This document shows, piece after piece, positions 12,601-24,660 of a DNA stretch of 64,000 nucleotides; within the stretch, counting starts at the first letter, position 1, and each line of letters opens with the position of its first letter. A program made the position numbers and the translations under genes. Source of the DNA: Thuidium tamariscinum (lineage: Eukaryota; Streptophyta; Bryopsida; Hypnales; Thuidiaceae); NCBI GenBank assembly GCA_947034885.2, contig OZ019759.1:15502501-15566500 (forward strand), given 5' to 3'. A model generated the notes under the pieces. It was not told the DNA's origin. It saw only the letters and a program-made list of their open reading frames with translations, and ran no database searches.

Positions 12601-14640
12601 TATCCTTTTATGATTAAATTTGAATGAATTAAGCATAATTTTGGTTGTTACATCAATTGATTTTTCCACTAATGTAAGACAACCTACTACTGCCAAACAT
12701 TTCTTTCCCGGTTAGTACACTATCATTTACTTGGGGTAGATTGGATTAGTATACCTTGAATAGCATGGGTCATTAATTAAATCTATCATTCAATACGTAA
12801 GAAGACACTCTTAAATGTTTATTGAAAAATGTGATAGTGTACTTATCCAAGGCTTTCCCATTGTCTACAATCTTTAAATGCTCTATGGCGGCAAATTGGA
12901 GGGTTGACAACCTTTTGCTTAATGCCATTTCTAACTACTATTAGAAATGAACTTATAAATTCTACACCGTATGCCTAGCTTCACTATCTTGAACCAATGC
13001 ATAAGATCTAGTGATCTCATGTTGCATAGACTCATTTGATTGCATTTTGGAGAGTTAGGATGTACATTAGAGAAGATCTCATAAGGCCTTATTTGTTAAA
13101 ATGAGACAAAATGGCCATAATGAGACTTTGAAAAATGATTATATAGCTCAAGTTGAAGTAAATGTTGTTGAATCCAAGGATAAATAGAATAGGACTTCAA
13201 ACTACAATTCAAAATTTTAAACATGTCCCCCCCAATGATTTGAAACAAAGGAGTGTCATTGCATCAATACATAAGAGGGACATTCACATGATGTGTATGA
13301 ATCAGGAAATTACATTATTGATATTGAATCAAAGAAAAAGTCAAAGAGACTTATTATATAGTCATGAAGCCCTCAACTTCTCTTTTTTTCTATGTCCATT
13401 TGGCTATTAATTATAATTAGCAACAATTAGCAATAATACCTAAAGTACAGAACTTCTTAATCTAAGTAATTTTTATGTATATTTATCATTCTACTTATAG
13501 TAAGAAGACAACCACTTCAAAAACTTCAATTGATTTATAGTAATCTTGAGGAAGATGGCTTCAAAAATTTCAATTGCTTGCCTAAATATCGCTTTTGGTT
13601 GCAAAAATAGTCTTTCCTACTTTGATGGCATTTAGCTTTGCAAGACCTCTTAGGATATCGGCCCGTTGAGAAGAATTTTGCAGCCTACTTCCACTGAACA
13701 GAGCATCGCTCTTTCTCAAGCTATGAGATTCAATGGCTTTTTGTTTTGACTTACATATGCTTCAAGGTTCTTCTAAAATGAGAAGAGATTTGGATCCTTG
13801 TTGAGGTGGCCTAGGCAATGATGCCTTTACACTATCTATGTACATAAGGTTAGTTCTAATAGTCTTGGCATCTAGAGATTATTAATGTTCTCTTATAAAT
13901 TGTTGACAAAAAAGACTATCTATGGATGATGAAATTTTGCCTTCTACAGATTGTAAAGGACAAGTTCGATTATCATTGAGCCGAGATAAGCGGATTTCAC
14001 CATTGGGCTTGACAGATCAAACCTTGGTCTCCTCCATTGGTCCAATCATTGACTTCACTCAAATGGTAGGATTAGTGGGTCTTATACAAAAGAACTAGAA
14101 CCTCATCCTTGAGGCGAGAATGTCGTCTAGCATTGTCAATTAAGAATACAAGCTACCAATTTATTGCATTTTTTGTCTATGGAGCAAGTGTCTGACTAGA
14201 ACCATTCTCGACTCAAGGATGCTTGCTTTAATAGTGACAATGAGCAAATGGAAGTCTTGCCTAGTCTACGACTAGGAGGACTATCAACAACGTTGTCATT
14301 GATGTTTCTCTTGCAAAAGTCTACAGCGGCAAACGCAACGTCCTTGGCTAAACATAACATGTAAGGCTTGGATACAACCATTTCACAACTCCCACCATTG
14401 GCTTTGGACCTGTTGAACATTGACTTCTTTAATTCAGAGAGGAGGCTCTTTGTAATTTTCCTCTTTCTGGGAGTTGAAACAAAGTATAAGTCAATATATT
14501 TACTTACAAAAATGCGTAATGTATAGGAAAAATAAGATATGATATGCCTTGGCTCTCTAAATGTGCAACTACAAACAACTCTATTTCCTACGACGATGTC
14601 GTTCTATAATGGTGGTTATCGCTAGGACTTTGAATCAAAT
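12600..14640 (-). other. decayed element interior between the MULE-like and FCP1-like relics
   Basis: Minus-strand frames are short and broken. The longest (14420-14196) carries no domain I recognise. The stretch probably joins the FCP1-like part (14640-15340) to the MULE-like part (10125-12600) of one composite element, because all three share an orientation. That link is inference. Confidence 0.35.
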
Positions 14641-15340
14641 ACCCATGACCTTGGCGGACTCCCTTATGCCTTCTATGATCTCCTTGAGGTAATAGTTGTT
14701 GCCACCAAGTAGATTCTTGCCAAACCAATTGTTGATATATTTGAGTAACCCTTCTTTTGGATCACACTCAGAATGGAGTCACTAGATCCACGGTAGAAGT
14801 TGTCTAATAAGAATGTTGTCTTTGCACTTGTTATGACTCCACATCTCAAGGAATAAGGCGTTCCTATTTTCATTGCAGACACTCTTTTTAGGAGAGTTGT
14901 CAATGATAAGGGTTTCATGTGTAGGAAACAATGTGCCTCCACTATGAGTGCCGAATAGACTATGCCTCAAGGACTTTCATGTACAAAACTAGTAGATCCT
15001 GATGAAAGAACTTGCCAAGAACAAACTCTATTTTTGTGCATTTCTCTTTGCCTAGAACATTGTAGGATTGTCTGCAATCCCTGAGCAAGTGTCCCACAAT
15101 AGATTCCATGTTACACTTGAGTATGGATGTTTACACTACAATCTTACTGGCAATCTCCAAAATATATTAAAGAAATTTGCCAAAGCTTGTCGAGCAAGCA
15201 CCACCTTCATCTTGATGATCATGGATTTCCAATGGCTTAGAATATTATCTTCAAAGCTATATAGTTTCAATTTTTTGCCGTAAGACTTTTGGGTCGAGTA
15301 GCACAATACATTGTTCAAGTCAAAGACAATGTTCAATCAT
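14640..15340 (-). pseudogene. FCP1/NIF-type (HAD) phosphatase domain relic inside a mobile element
   Basis: NIF-type phosphatases dephosphorylate proteins such as the RNA polymerase II tail. The minus frame starting near 15336 begins IVFDLNNVLC, resembling the first HAD motif (D-x-N/D-G-x-L). After two compensating shifts it continues with HSLFGTHSGGTLFPTHETL, then IIDNSPKKSVCN, resembling the third HAD motif with its D-D-S-P and the following Asn/Cys. NALF and DNILIRQLLPW follow, as in plant FCP1-like domains. The expected DDSP has become DNSP, and TAG and TGA stops interrupt the frame. Neighbouring minus-strand transposase remains suggest a captured host domain carried by the element. Confidence 0.6.
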
Positions 15341-15892
15341 TTCCTCCATAGTGGAGGCATTTTAGGACACTCTATCCTCTAAATGACCTATGTTCACCCC
15401 TTTGATCCTATATAATCAAAGAAAAACAATAAAGAATTGGAGTTACTTCATTAAATGCAGAAGTAATAAAGCCAAAATGCAGAGAGATACATTGCAATTC
15501 GCTAATTGACTGCAGCCTTCCATTAGGAAGCGCTTTCATAGGTAGCAAGTAATGCAAGCTTATATTTTTTTTACATTAAGCCAAAAATATGGGCAATAGA
15601 ATATATATAGACAAGAACATTGTGTAAATTGTATTGCCTTTACTTTATTTACATGAGTTATAGAATACATTTGGAAAATTCTTAGGCCGCCCAAACTATA
15701 CACTTAAAATACTAATCTACACTATTATATATGCTGTTAGCTACAAATGGATTTTATGTTAGTACCAGGAAATCATCGAGTGGCACCTCCCCCCCATCCT
15801 ATGTGACAATATAAATAGGAATGAGATTCAAAACCTACTCCAATACTTGCTACATCTAGCAAGAAAACCAAATGATTCCAAGTCCCCTTATT

Positions 15893-16108
15893 TCAATCAA
15901 AGATGTAAAGTTTAGAATGATATTGTACTTGTGCAAATTCAATTGCTTGGATTATAGCAAGTACTTCAACATTGCCTTCCTCAATGACATTGTCCTCAAG
16001 GTCATTGTCCCCATGATCCAATCTCCCCTCCTTGTCTACAAGAGAGGACAATTCAACAGAGCCATACACGTACTCTGATATCTGGCATTTAGGTGTTGCC
16101 TTTGCCAT
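15893..16108 (-). CDS. small acidic ORF, unknown
   Basis: ATG at 16108, TGA at 15893, 71 codons. The protein is acidic in the middle (DKEGRLDHGDNDLEDN, then EEGNVE) and has no motif I know. It sits just left of a pair of hairpins and a long AT microsatellite, so it may be the tail of a degraded element ORF rather than a gene. Confidence 0.2.
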   Translation of the reverse strand: MAKATPKCQISEYVYGSVELSSLVDKEGRLDHGDNDLEDNVIEEGNVEVLAIIQAIEFAQVQYHSKLYIFD

Positions 16109-16135
16109 AAGAGGTTTTCTTCTATAGTCAAGAGA

Positions 16136-16214
16136 CTGCGAGTTCCCGGACTGTGGGAACTCGCTGCAGTAGCTAATCTACAGTGATCTGATGTGGCACA
16201 AAGACTGCCACATC
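16136..16214. repeat. two adjacent stem-loops with 7-nt loops
   Basis: The first stem pairs GCGAGTTCCC (16138-16147) with GGGAACTCGC (16155-16164). The second pairs GATGTGGCA (16190-16198) with TGCCACATC (16206-16214). Both loops are 7 nt. They stand directly before the AT microsatellite and look like the end of a mobile element or a terminator-like fold. Confidence 0.75.
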
Positions 16215-16220
16215 GGATAA

Positions 16221-16560
16221 TAATATTTTATTAAATTAAAAAAATATATTAATTTTATTATTTTATTTTATTAATTTATTAATTTATTATTTTTATTTTA
16301 TTATTTTATTTTATTAATTTATTAATTTATTATTTTTATTTTATTATTTTATTATTTTTATTTTATTATTTTATTATTTTTATTTTATTATTTTATTATT
16401 TTTATTTTATTATTTTATTATTTTTATTTTATTATTTTATTATTTTTATTTTATTATTTTATTATTTTTATTTTATTATTTTATTATTTTATTATTTTTA
16501 TTTTATTATTTTATTATTTTATTATTTTTATTTTATTATTTTATTATTATTTTTTCATTT
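16221..16560. repeat. AT-only microsatellite/minisatellite
   Basis: About 340 bp made only of A and T, mostly a 22-bp unit of the form TTATTTTATTATTTTTATTTTA and shorter variants. Simple replication-slippage sequence. Confidence 0.95.
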
Positions 16561-17330
16561 TTTAAATATTTTTTTATTCTGATCAGCAGGACTGGTTCAC
16601 AGAAATGGGGAACGAGGCTGAAACAGTCTCCCAACACCCCTGAAAAACCTCTTATGTTTAGACAATTTTTCGGTGATCTTCTTAAGAATATTATTGAGTC
16701 AACAATAATCTCAAGCATCTTCTTGCGCAAGGCTTTTTGCATGAGGAAGGACAACGTCAAATGCTCTCTCATCTAGTAAGTTGATGCGTAGACTTCATTG
16801 AGATGTCAGGGTGTACGCAACGACCTCATCATGTGCCAAGGATGTTACGTGATTGTTATCCCGGACTCAAAGATGAAGGAGTCCAGACACTACATGTTAG
16901 ACTTGTTCCTAGTTAAAAGCATGAAGAATTGACGCAATAAGCAATGGCAACAATGACTAAAAGGTTGCCATAAGAACCAGCTGACTCAATTGAGATTGGA
17001 GCATTTATTGGAGCTAGGCTACCTAAGTTGAAAACTCAAACATTTTTGCCTAGGATTCCAGTTGTACATGTAGGATTTTAGCATTTGCTTTGGCCAATGC
17101 TTTGTCTTTGGCTTCCTAATTTGCCTACAAAGTGATTCCTTTGTCTCTTCTTTCTTCTTCCTCCTTCCAGTAGTTCTTCTCCACCTTTACTACTTTGCCA
17201 AAAGGTGTAATCAAGGGTTTCATATCCCTCACCTTGGAATGGTCGTCATAGTCTTTGTTGTCATCATTAGACTTCTGAGGATGATTGGTAGGATCATCAT
17301 CACTACTGAGGTCATAAAACAAGGAACATT
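16561..17330 (-). other. weak minus-strand coding remnant
   Basis: Minus frames 16772-16536 and 17322-17125 are open for 60-80 codons. The second is Asp-rich then Lys/Glu-rich (SSDDDP, KSNDDNKD, KEEEERRDK). No domain is recognised. This is probably more degraded element sequence. Confidence 0.25.
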
Positions 17331-17599
17331 ATATTTGTTAATTTGGAAGATCAAGAACTTCCTACAATAATATTATCCATTTGCAAGCCTAAAAAATCAT
17401 GTATAGTTATATTAAATTTTAGGTTCAGTGAAGCTCATTTCATTAGTCACAAATTATAATTTCCATTAAAATGAGAGTTTAAAGTAAGGAAAATATAGCA
17501 ATTCTCATCATAATTTGGTATCTCCTTTCAAAGTTACAGTGATTCATACAAACTTGTACCCAATGAATGTTATTCCACACCTATTAATATGTGAATTTT

Positions 17600-17770
17600 T
17601 TCATTAGGTCGTCACCCTATTGAGTTAGGGTATATTGCGAGAGGTGGTGTAAGAGACTGATAGTTGTGTGATTGGAGGTTCGGGTTTGATTCCTATTGAC
17701 CATCTTATTAAGTAATGGACGCTATCCTAATATTGAGCTAGACTAAGGTTCTACTTTAGAATTCACACAC
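17600..17770 (+). mobile_element. possible tRNA-derived SINE
   Basis: A pol III B-box-like GGTTTGATTCC lies at 17683-17693, one base from the consensus GGTTCGANNCC. A weak A-box-like TTGCGAGAGGTGG is about 45 bp upstream. No full tRNA cloverleaf can be drawn. A SINE head is the best reading but the tail was not identified. Confidence 0.35.
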
Positions 17771-18755
17771 AATTTTTTGTAATTCTTTATATCTTAGATG
17801 AATGTGCTTGGGCATGGTAATTGTGTTCTAAAAATTATAATTGATAGTAACAATGATGAGAGAAGGCTCGCGTAGTTTACAAATAGAAAGTAGTAATTTC
17901 ACTATTTTTTGGAATTAAAATTTTTTTGGTAATGTTTTTGGTAATGTTTTGGAACCTATCTTGATAGCACAATAAAAATCTATCATCATTATTTGAAAGA
18001 AAATAAAAATAAAGCCTTGAACATTCAAAAACGTTTGTTTAGTATCAAAAATGCAAAGGCCATAAAAGAAAGCTTATTGAAGATCCAAATGTGTGATCAA
18101 TGGAATCAAAAGCGTTTTTTTGCCAATGTAGAATATCCAAAGCTATTATATTAGTTTGAAAGAACGCATTATAACCACACAAACTTTAGTCGAGGGCTTT
18201 GTCTACTAAAACATCATTAAACAATGCTCATATATCATCCTGAATTCTTCACTAATAATTCTCCATCCAATTCATGAACAAAAATACTTTACTAGAACTC
18301 AATTCATTTAGGATACAATTTTTTTGAATTTCAAAACTAAGAAGTTCTTACAATTCACTAATTTCTACAAAGAACTAGCAATATAAACTCTTAAAGCAAC
18401 CTACAAAATCTAACTATGAAAAGAATTAAATTTTTTGTTATCCTCATGAAATTGGCTTACAAAAGTTAAAGAATAATAGATTCAACTTAATTTCTAATGA
18501 TTAAGTACAAAGTCTTGAAAACTTTAAAGCAAACACAATTTGTTAAAACATTGGTTGTAAATATTCTTATTAGAGTAATAGTTAGTACAATAACTTCAAG
18601 TTAAGTCAACCTAAATTTTATATGTGAATAAACACAGAAAAGTCGAGTAGAAACTCAATAGCAACATTTCTCTCCAATTCTTAAAATGAAACCCCAATCA
18701 AATACCAAAGAAAAAAATAATGCTGACTTCAAAAAAATAGACATAGCACAAAATT

Positions 18756-18842
18756 TGCAATTTAGGTCGACTCAACCTAAATTGCATCTACTTATAAATG
18801 AACAAGTGTATAAAAGCTGCTAATTAGGTTGACGCAACCTAA
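18756..18842. repeat. two TTAGGTYGA-type palindromes
   Basis: At 18756-18786 TGCAATTTAGGT pairs exactly with ACCTAAATTGCA around a 7-nt loop. At 18824-18842 TTAGGTTG pairs with CAACCTAA. The same core recurs near 36.1-36.8 kb. Confidence 0.8.
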
Positions 18843-19472
18843 ATTGCAATTCCTAATTGAATAAATAAATGTATATAACAATTCCTGAATACTTTCTAAA
18901 AAAACCTCTCCCACAAATACCAATATTCCAATTGTTGATTAATGAAGCAAAGCACTATGAAATACATAAGAACTTATAAAAAGAAAATGCAAATGTGACA
19001 AATTTTTTATTTATTACAAGTACTTAGAAAATTCAAACCAGACAAATTAATGCCTTATACAATGGTTTGATACAAACCAATATGCATCAAAAGACAATTT
19101 ACAACATTAAAAAATCAGTTACAAATCCAATCCAAACCACATATTGTAATTATAATATTCTACTCTATATATATGATGCAACTTTGACATTGACATATGA
19201 AGTAGGTCAAGAGAACATAAACACCTCAAGTAAACATTTCCAAGCTTTGGTTTATCACTTCAATTTGAGTAGCCAGAATCTTCAACAAGCATTGGTGAGT
19301 ATCTATCTTGATTTGAGACTTCCATACAGTCATTAATGCATTCATGTGCTCCCAAATTGATGGATCATTTACATACACCTTCCAACACATACCTCTTTCA
19401 CTATTCCAACCAGTATAGTAGTCCTACACATCTTGGTCTTTTGATGTTGGGTGAAAGTACAGGATGAGCCAC

Positions 19473-19640
19473 GGGGAGGACACTTCCTGCATTTTAGCAA
19501 CCTACGTGTGGCAGAATATAGGGTGGATTTAATTCAATTTGGGTAACATTTATAAGTGCTTATAAAAGAATTACATATAAATTAGGGACATGAAAAATAG
19601 TAAGTCCATTATAAGTAATGTAGGTAGCCAAAAAAAATGG
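19473..19640. repeat. partial copy of the GGGGAGGACACTTC MITE
   Basis: The segment starting GGGGAGGACACTTCCTG and continuing through AATATAGGGT and ACATATAAATTAGGGACAT parallels the left part of the complete element at 53034-53331. No right-hand inverted end is found, so this copy is truncated. Confidence 0.65.
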
Positions 19641-20752
19641 TCCATTAATTTTTAGGTACATGTAATTTAGGGGCAAAAGAATTAGATCCAAGGAATTGTA
19701 TTTAGTAGGGTTTGTTTATACTATGTCAAAATTACAATATAGTACTATGTTAGACTTATAGTATAGTACCATATATTGAGGGCAAATTTGTCACACCCTA
19801 GACAAAATCTTTTTTTTTGCTTAAATTTCCCTTTCATTCACCCCATTTAGAATTTTCAAGATTTGGTTTATTGTGATTGGGAATATATTATTAATTGTAG
19901 CTATAGCCCTCCTGCTTTACTACATTGCAAGCTCAATATGATAGAAGCTTTACAAAATCTTGTTTTAGAAGGCTAAAATAAAGCAGGTTTTTGAGAATTT
20001 TGCTCTACTCAAGCTTAATCAAGACAAGGTTGACAAGACGCCCAGACATCCAACGTCATGACCGAATGTGTAGAGGCAGCAGCCGCTAGTTCCCGAACGT
20101 TGTTGTAAGAATTGCGGTCTATCCAGAAAAGCACAAGGCTTCTGGCTGTAGTAGATGTCTATGAAGTGAAAAGAAATGAAAAGAAACAAAAAGCTATAAA
20201 TCCAACAACTAAACCTATCACATACCAAAAAGAATAAAGTCTAAACGAAAAGATCTGCAACTCTAACTCACAACCTCAAACCTCAATTCTCAAACCTAAC
20301 AAAAATGGTAGCACTCGAAGCTGCCTCGAGTTTGCCTACCATACTCTCAAGCTTGAAGAACACACCCTCGGTATAAAATCAATATAAAAAAAGAACAAAA
20401 ATACAACTTCAAACAAAAAGATGGCTCCAAACATAATTACTCAATCTCCAACTCCAAGTAATGGAAAGTAATCGAATACAAAAGAGTCAACCAATTTGAT
20501 GGCCTAACATCCAAAGATGAAGATGAATTCAAGGGGGAAAGGCCACCCTTTAAATACCCTTCAAAGACCTAACCTCCTTGTGAGACTAGCTACCAAAAAG
20601 ACCTAACCTCCCGGTAAGACTAGCCACCCAAAAAACCCTAACCCATCAACACTTGGAATTTCACTTGAATTAAGTTAGATGCCTAAATTTACTTGATAGA
20701 CGGCCCACATCACGACAACGTCATTTTACATTAAGACTTTTTTGATGTTCTC

Positions 20753-21540
20753 GTCTAGTGGACGGCCACACCAGCCGACCAAGGCGGATGGGCGAACGCA
20801 CAGGCGGACAGGCGCACGAGCGGATGGGCGGATGGCCAAGATGGGGCATATTGTGGACCATTTGATAGATCATGGCCACTAGGTTTGATTCTAAAAACAA
20901 ATTACATCTTAAAATGCAATGATGAGGACATCAAAAGGGCAATGACATCAATGCTTTATGACGATGAAATTCGTTGGTTTCAATGTCATTGGGTTCCCAA
21001 GGTTTAGGGTTCAAACCTCAATGGCATCACTTAAGTTGAATCAAGTCAATTTCATTCAAGGGTGTTTGTTGAGGGAGGCCATATTGAACATTGGTCCAAG
21101 ATGTTTGAGATGTAATCAAATTAGTTGAACCACAAATAATTCAGACCAGTATTTGAATTCGTCTCCTACAACCACTCTTGGAATTTTACCAAAATTTTAA
21201 AAGTCAAATGATAGTTTCTACTTGATTCTCACCTATTGAAGACACTTGACCTAGCGTTTTGAATTTTTTGATATATTTGTATATTCAATATATTAAATTT
21301 TACAATTCATTATATTTGACATGTAAAAAGAAAAAAAAATCCTAATTATTCACACATTTTAATCCACATAGGCAGGTAGCCTACATTCTACAATCAAACT
21401 TTATAATCTTTTCCTTCATAATTCCATAGGAACATGTGTAATGTAAATTTAAAAATTAGTACAAATTCCACCCAAACAAAGTTTATAAAAGATTAAAACA
21501 TGTAGATTTCTAATAAAGGGAATAGAAAAAAATATAAATT
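20753..21540. repeat. dispersed repeat, copy A (diverged)
   Basis: A GC-rich head of GGACGG/GGCGGA motifs (20753-20843) is followed by a body that parallels copies B and C: a run through GGGTTCAAACCTCAATGG near 21010 and an AACAATTCATTAT-like stretch near 21310. It is the most diverged of the three copies. Confidence 0.6.
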
Positions 21541-22355
21541 TTGAGAAATACTTAGATATGTACACAATATCTCCTTGAATTTTTCAATAGTTAAATAATT
21601 GAATGTCAAAGTCTTCTTAAACTTGTATTGATTATAATGCTACAAGAAACATGCAATATTGCAATGATTTTCAATTATTTGCAATTGAGTACATGTTTTC
21701 TTTGAAAGACAAACCATATATTTATTTGAAGAAATGAAAAGTTATTTTATGAACAAGTACACAAATTTGAAGTATAAAATTGTATATGAAATTAGGAATT
21801 GTGAGACTATTGCAAGATATCAATCCTTCACTATACTAAGTCATTGGAAATAAAAGGTAGGTATTGAAATACTAAATAGTTTACTTTAGAAAATCTTCTT
21901 TCTTTTTAGATGTATAGGATAAAATTAATAACTCAGTAATTTGCACATCATTGCTTAAATGAATTAATAGAGGAGAATTGAAATGAATTGCAATCAAACT
22001 TCATCAAATTATTGTTAACCTTCTTGAAAAAAAATGAAGTATGATTACATTCCAAAACCAAAACCAATGTTTTTTGGGGGAAATAAAACAAAAATGGCAT
22101 AGATATAAAAATGACAAAATTGTGCAATGAAGAATTTATATTACAAAACATTGCCACTTACATATTTGATATTCCTACTTTCCTATACTATACGATGTAT
22201 TTTGATAAAATTGCAAAATGCATGACTATTCTTTACTAAAATCCAAATACTATGCTTGATTGCTAGCCACACACATTCTATAAAAATTTATATGAACACA
22301 CTATATTCTACAATAACTACAATCTTACAATTGTACATTCTACGCTTTAGTATTC
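21541..22355. other. AT-rich stretch, nothing recognised
   Basis: No domain, no tandem repeat and no strong hairpin were seen on either strand. Confidence 0.5.
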
Positions 22356-22359
22356 TATT

Positions 22360-23489
22360 CTACTCCAAATCAGAAGTATTGTCATCATCTTGACTTGGGT
22401 ATGTAGAGCTTGATCTGCCATATCCATATCCGCTTGGCATACCACTTTGTCCATAATTTCCATAGTATGGACCTCCAAAAGTGGGAGGCGGAGCTAGAGC
22501 ATTGTATTCAGTTCCTCTTGCACTTGAACCACCGTAATTTGAGCCTCCTTGATGCCCATATGAACCCCCTGTTGTGGATCCAAGATAATATTGGGAGCCT
22601 CCTTAGCTAGCCCCCCCATACTATCCATAGTTTGTAGTACCCAAATAGTATTGAAAGCTTCCTTGGCTAGAACCACCATAGTGTGTGGTACTTGGATAGT
22701 ATTGAGAGCCACCTTGGGGGGCATTACCGTACTGCAAACTCCCTCTTCCATGTTCTGTGCCACGTGTATTGTAGTCAGGGTGGCCGAACCTATCATGGTG
22801 ATGTTGTTGACTACAATCCTCTACGCTTCTACGCATTGCCTCTTGTATTTGTTGCTCGAACTTGATGTCTTTGTGCTCTTCACGACGTTCATGCTTGTGT
22901 CCATGTGGTGCAGGCACAAGAACATCATCGACGTCATCTTCATCTGTAAAATCGTCCTCTGCATTCGGCAATACAATTGGAGGATATTCGAATTGTCCTC
23001 GATTGGACCACTTCGGAATGCAATCATTCACCCCTATCCAATTGGTATAAATCATGCCGCTGTGTGATCCAAGTTCTTTGTATTGCGCCCTGTAATTGTG
23101 CACCAATTCACTTCTTTGTGAAGCACAATCTTTGCCCAAACCATAGCCATGGTGGAATAATTCATGACATTTGTTTTGGAGCTTAGTATATTTGTAGCTG
23201 AAGTTACTTCTTTATATTGCCTAACAAAGTGTTGGCTCAAACACGAGGACATTTGTCCTTTCCAACGGCTAATTTTCACTTTTGCGCGAGAATGAGGCCA
23301 GAGTTTGGCAAGGTGTACCATGTTCACATACTTCCTACATGTTGTGCAATCCCAAACTTTCTTGGGCTCCTTTTACCATCCAAGTTTAGCCACACACCAT
23401 CCTTCTTGAATATCTCTCCACTTTACGTCTTGTGGTTTCTCCTTTGTACTTTTCTTTCCTCGTGGTGATGGAAATCCTTTATGGGGCAT
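22360..23489 (-). pseudogene. element ORF with Cys-x2-Cys finger and Gly/Tyr/Gln-rich tail
   Basis: Starts at ATG 23489 (MPHKGFPSPRGKKS) and contains a finger-like block, W-D-C-T-T-C-R-K-Y-V-x-M-x-H-x-x-K-L-W-P. A near-identical block stands in the ORF at 34430-33708, so the two belong to one family. After a frame shift around 23200 the protein continues through an acidic patch (DDFTDEDDVDD), a His/Arg-rich stretch, and a C-terminal tail rich in Gly, Tyr, Gln and Ser with repeats of the YGGxSQG-x-QYYLG kind. The TAG at 22360 ends the frame. Internal stops (TAA near 23376, TAG at 22621, TAA shortly after) show decay. The family is not one I can name. A GGACGG-rich block lies just upstream. Confidence 0.5.
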
Positions 23490-23865
23490 AATAACCAGAT
23501 TGATTAAGAAGAAATTAATAAATTACGAAGTTAAAAACGAGTTTGTGCAACTCAAAATGGCCACAAGTGCTCACTCACCAAAGCAAAAAGGGTCCATAGA
23601 TTCCCAAAGGCACTGGATAATCCACTCCGCAAGTAAAGCAATTGCGCGAAAACGCGGTGTCCGTCGCACCTTTTATGCTATCCGCCAAGGCAGATTGTCC
23701 TATCCACATCGGACGGTACACCAACGGATAGCAAAATTGTGTGGACCAAATGCGTCCGCCGCAAGATTGTACGGCCATCAACAACGTGCAGACGTACAAC
23801 ACAGGTGTACAAGCCAATTGCTCGGCAGACGGGGCACTCCGCGAATGGGCGTTCAGGTGGGATTT

Positions 23866-24018
23866 GAACAATTCAGATGGAGCAGACAAACGAGTGGACA
23901 GCCAAGATGTGGCGGATAGACGGGCGGACAAGCGGACAGCCAAGATGGAGCAGACGGATGGACGCGCGGATGGACGGCTGAGATGTGGTGGACGCACGGA
24001 CGGACGGTCAAAATAAAG
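23866..24018. repeat. GGACGG-rich degenerate array
   Basis: Dense GACGG, GCGGAC and GGACGG motifs in an otherwise AT-rich region. It lies upstream of the minus-strand ORF at 23489 and forms the head of repeat copy B. It resembles the subterminal binding-site clusters of DNA transposons. Confidence 0.7.
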
Positions 24019-24660
24019 CGGAGTGTCACCCACCCACCACACGACGTCAAAGTGCCTAAACTTACAAACCAACTACATTTCACAATGCAAAATTCAAGAC
24101 ATCAAATGGGCATTGATGTTAAGGCATCAGAAAGATGTCATATATTCACTTGGCTTCTTCAACTTCCATTGGGTCCCGAGGTACAGGGTTCAAACTTCAA
24201 TAGTATTTGCCTCTCATGATCGTGGTCATGTTTTGTAGGTGTTAATTTAGCCGAGTTTGAATACCGGATGGAGATGTTTGTAGGCCAATTGAACCACGAA
24301 CATGGAGATATTAATAGAATAATTGAGTACAAACATTTATGTTCAGTATCCAAACTTGTCTTCAGGACTCCAACAAACATTTTAGGAATATAATCAAATT
24401 TTTGATAATAAGATTATCATTCCTACCAAGTGCCAACCTATCAAAAACACTTCATTTGACATTTATAATTTTTGTTGTGGCCCATATACTAAATTTAACA
24501 ATTCATTATGATTGACATGTGAAGAAAGAGTTAAAACAATTCTAATCATTTACACATTGAAACACGCTTGCAATCCAATTTCACAATCTTTTTATCCATA
24601 GTTTCATAGAAACATGTCTATTTGTAAATTAAGAAATTGGTACATATTGCACCACAGCAA
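24019..24660. repeat. dispersed repeat, copy B
   Basis: About 640 bp closely matching 26362-26990 in direct orientation (offset about 2344 bp). Contains a B-box-like GGGTTCAAA near 24186. There is no sustained coding frame. Confidence 0.85.

Larger units (their letters stand above)
17771..20745. other. AT-rich non-coding stretch with short palindromes and a MITE remnant
   Basis: No gene is recognised. The notable contents are the palindromes at 18756-18842 and a remnant of the GGGGAGGACACTTC repeat at 19473-19640, both listed separately. Confidence 0.5.

Noticed and set aside
17600..17770. Functional tRNA gene
   Set aside because: B-box-like sequence only; no acceptor or anticodon stems can be drawn.
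23575..24083. Several overlapping Arg/Asp/Gly-rich frames around 23.6-24.1 kb
   Set aside because: They arise from the GGACGG-type repeats, which are open in several frames at once.
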